From: Streptomyces monomycini
GTDB lineage: Bacteria; Actinomycetota; Actinomycetes; Streptomycetales; Streptomycetaceae
Length of the DNA: 64,000 bases
Direction of reading: 5' to 3'
NCBI RefSeq assembly: GCF_022271435.1
Contig: NZ_JAFIQY010000019.1
Location: forward strand, 88,412 to 152,411
Below, one piece after another: positions 62,684 to 64,000 of this stretch; position 1 is the stretch's first letter; every line of letters begins with the position of its first letter. The notes beneath the pieces are model-generated. The model searched no databases. It saw only the letters and a list, made by a program, of their open reading frames with translations, and had not been told where the DNA came from. The position numbers and the translations under genes are program-made.

Positions 62684-64000
62684 CCCTTCGGCTTCGGCGA
62701 GTCCACGCCCTGCCGCGGCTTGCGCCACAGCCCCCGGGTGAAGTCCGGGATCTCCTGCGGCTCGCCCTTCGCCCTGATCGAGGCGTGGCTCAGCGGTACC
62801 GGCGCGCTCCAGGTCGCCGCGTCGTACACGTCGAAGTCCGGTACGAGCCCGAGGTGGAAGCACTGCATGAGCCGGTACAGCATGATGTAGTCCATGCCGC
62901 CGTGGCCGCCGGGCGGGTTGGCGTGCTCCTTCCACAGCCAGTGGTCCCACTCCGCGTACTTGCTGAAGTCCCCCCACTCGTCGTTGGTGTGGTCGGGCTC
63001 GATGTAGATCCGCTCCGGGTAGTCCTCGAAGACGCCCTTGGTGCCGCCGAGGCTGTTGATGCGGCTGTAGGGGTGCGGGGTGGACACGTCGTGCTCCAGC
63101 CGCAGCACCCGGCCCTTGGCGGTCTGTATGAGGCTGAAGGTGCGGTCGCTCTCGATGTAGGTCTCCCGCCAGCTCGGGTCGCCGGGCGGCATGTGCGCCT
63201 CGCGGTACTCGGCGAGGCCCAGGGCGGGGGTGCCGAAGCTGGAGATCCGGACCACCCGGTCGCCGCGGTTGATGTCCATGTAGTTGGCGATCGGCCCGAA
63301 GCCGTGGGTGGGGTAGAGGTCGCCGCGCAGCCGGGTGTGCCACAGCCGCCGCCACGGGCCCTCGTAGTACGTCGGGTCGAACATCAGCTGGCGCAGGTCG
63401 TGGTTGTACGCGCCCGCGGCGTGCAGCAGCCTGCCGAAGCGGCCCGCGTGCGCCATCCGCAGGACGCGCATCTCGTTGCGGCCGTAGCAGCAGTTCTCCA
63501 CCTGCATACAGTGGCGGCGGGTGCGTTCGGAGAGGTCGACGAGGTCCCAGAGCTCGTCCATGCGCATGGCCACCGGGCATTCCACACCGGCGTGCTTGCC
63601 GTTCAGCAGCGCGGACTTGGCCATCGCGAAGTGCCAGTCCCACGGGGTGGCGATGTACACGTAGTCGAGGTCGCCGCGCTTGCACAGGTTCTCGAAGTCG
63701 TGGTCGCCCTTGGTGTAGGCGGTCGGCGCGGGCTGTCCGGCGGCGGTGACCAGCTGCACCGCCTTCGCGGCCTTGTCCCTGACCGGGTCGCAGACCGCCA
63801 CCACCCGCACACCCGGGATGGCGAGGTAGAGGGGCAGCATGCCCATGCCGCGGTTGCCCAGGCCGATGAGGCCGATCCGTACCGTGCTGCGTCTTTCGAA
63901 CGGTACGCCGATCATGGTCTTGTGCCGGCCGCCCGGAGCCGCCGCCCGGGCGGCGGCCGCCGCCGCTCCCTGGCCCGCGCCGGCCGCGGCGGCGCTGCCC
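62680..64000 (-). CDS. GH109-type Gfo/Idh/MocA glycosidase/oxidoreductase (5' end beyond window)
   Basis: At least 440 residues. The NAD-binding RIGLIGLGNRGMGML is followed by IATPWDWHFAMAKSAL, RRHCMQVENCCYGRNEM, YNHDLRQLMFDP and DLYPTHGFGPIANYMDINRGDR, matching family GH109 (NAD-dependent alpha-N-acetylgalactosaminidase). An internal ATG at 63915 exists. The frame stays open to the window edge through an Ala/Gly-rich stretch typical of the h-region and cleavage zone of Tat signals, so the true start is outside and the protein is probably exported folded with its cofactor. Confidence 0.88.
   Translation of the reverse strand, partial: GSAAAAGAGQGAAAAAARAAAPGGRHKTMIGVPFERRSTVRIGLIGLGNRGMGMLPLYLAIPGVRVVAVCDPVRDKAAKAVQLVTAAGQPAPTAYTKGDHDFENLCKRGDLDYVYIATPWDWHFAMAKSALLNGKHAGVECPVAMRMDELWDLVDLSERTRRHCMQVENCCYGRNEMRVLRMAHAGRFGRLLHAAGAYNHDLRQLMFDPTYYEGPWRRLWHTRLRGDLYPTHGFGPIANYMDINRGDRVVRISSFGTPALGLAEYREAHMPPGDPSWRETYIESDRTFSLIQTAKGRVLRLEHDVSTPHPYSRINSLGGTKGVFEDYPERIYIEPDHTNDEWGDFSKYAEWDHWLWKEHANPPGGHGGMDYIMLYRLMQCFHLGLVPDFDVYDAATWSAPVPLSHASIRAKGEPQEIPDFTRGLWRKPRQGVDSPKPKG

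Overview
The window is about 72 % G+C. It has strong third-position GC bias, many GTG and TTG starts, and genes coupled by 4-8 bp overlaps. With LysX, two EshA-like encapsulin shells, conservon-type G proteins and several families typical of the genus, this points to a chromosomal segment of a Streptomyces (or close streptomycete). About 55 protein genes are supported. No rRNA, tRNA or CRISPR array was seen.

Layout. 1-5437 (+): a catabolic operon cut by the window edge (MFS carrier, two different FGGY sugar/polyol kinases, a histidine phosphatase, a 2-hydroxyacid dehydrogenase), closed by a strong hairpin. 5585-10140 (-): envelope pair, an L,D-transpeptidase lipoprotein followed by lysX. 10398-13813 (+): SsuA/TauA-type ABC importer with two different permeases. 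13845-18377: YwiC-like membrane protein, small membrane protein, secreted NAGPA-domain protein, small secreted protein and a DinB/DUF664 protein. 18675-21599 (-): two tandem family 2B encapsulin shell proteins. 21988-25173: a small protein, xylulokinase (-) and the divergent xylose isomerase (+). 25210-30956 (-): acetylxylan esterase, amino-acid ABC importer, homocysteine S-methyltransferase and YceI protein. 31067-34189 (-): GH2 beta-galactosidase. 34397-44162: small membrane proteins, a SWIM/SNF2 pair, an MpaB-type oxygenase, a SAM methyltransferase and conserved unknowns. 44272-45450: beta-helix protein without signal peptide. 45548-48427: a small mobile-looking island bounded by two decayed transposases of one family in inverted orientation, carrying an ArsR-type regulator and a divergent FAD monooxygenase with two clear operators. 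48421-52460: O-methyltransferase, then an incomplete conservon-like cluster (zinc-ribbon-like protein, GTPase, Roadblock protein) with a PPOX-type oxidoreductase and a DUF6397-like protein. 52496-56931: acyl-CoA thioesterase, Ski2-like helicase and YdjM-like membrane hydrolase. 57710-61506 (-): a heterodimeric ABC exporter whose two ATPase domains have complementary motif losses. 61830-64000: second L,D-transpeptidase lipoprotein and a GH109/Gfo-Idh-MocA protein cut by the window end.

Themes. Sugar and plant-polysaccharide use recurs (xylAB, acetylxylan esterase, beta-galactosidase, GH109, FGGY kinases), as does envelope remodelling (two Ldts, LysX). The most notable locus is the tandem encapsulin pair with no terpene cyclase beside it but with a xylulokinase upstream on the same strand. 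Five genes also show a -10-like hexamer ending exactly six bases before the start codon, suggesting leaderless transcripts.
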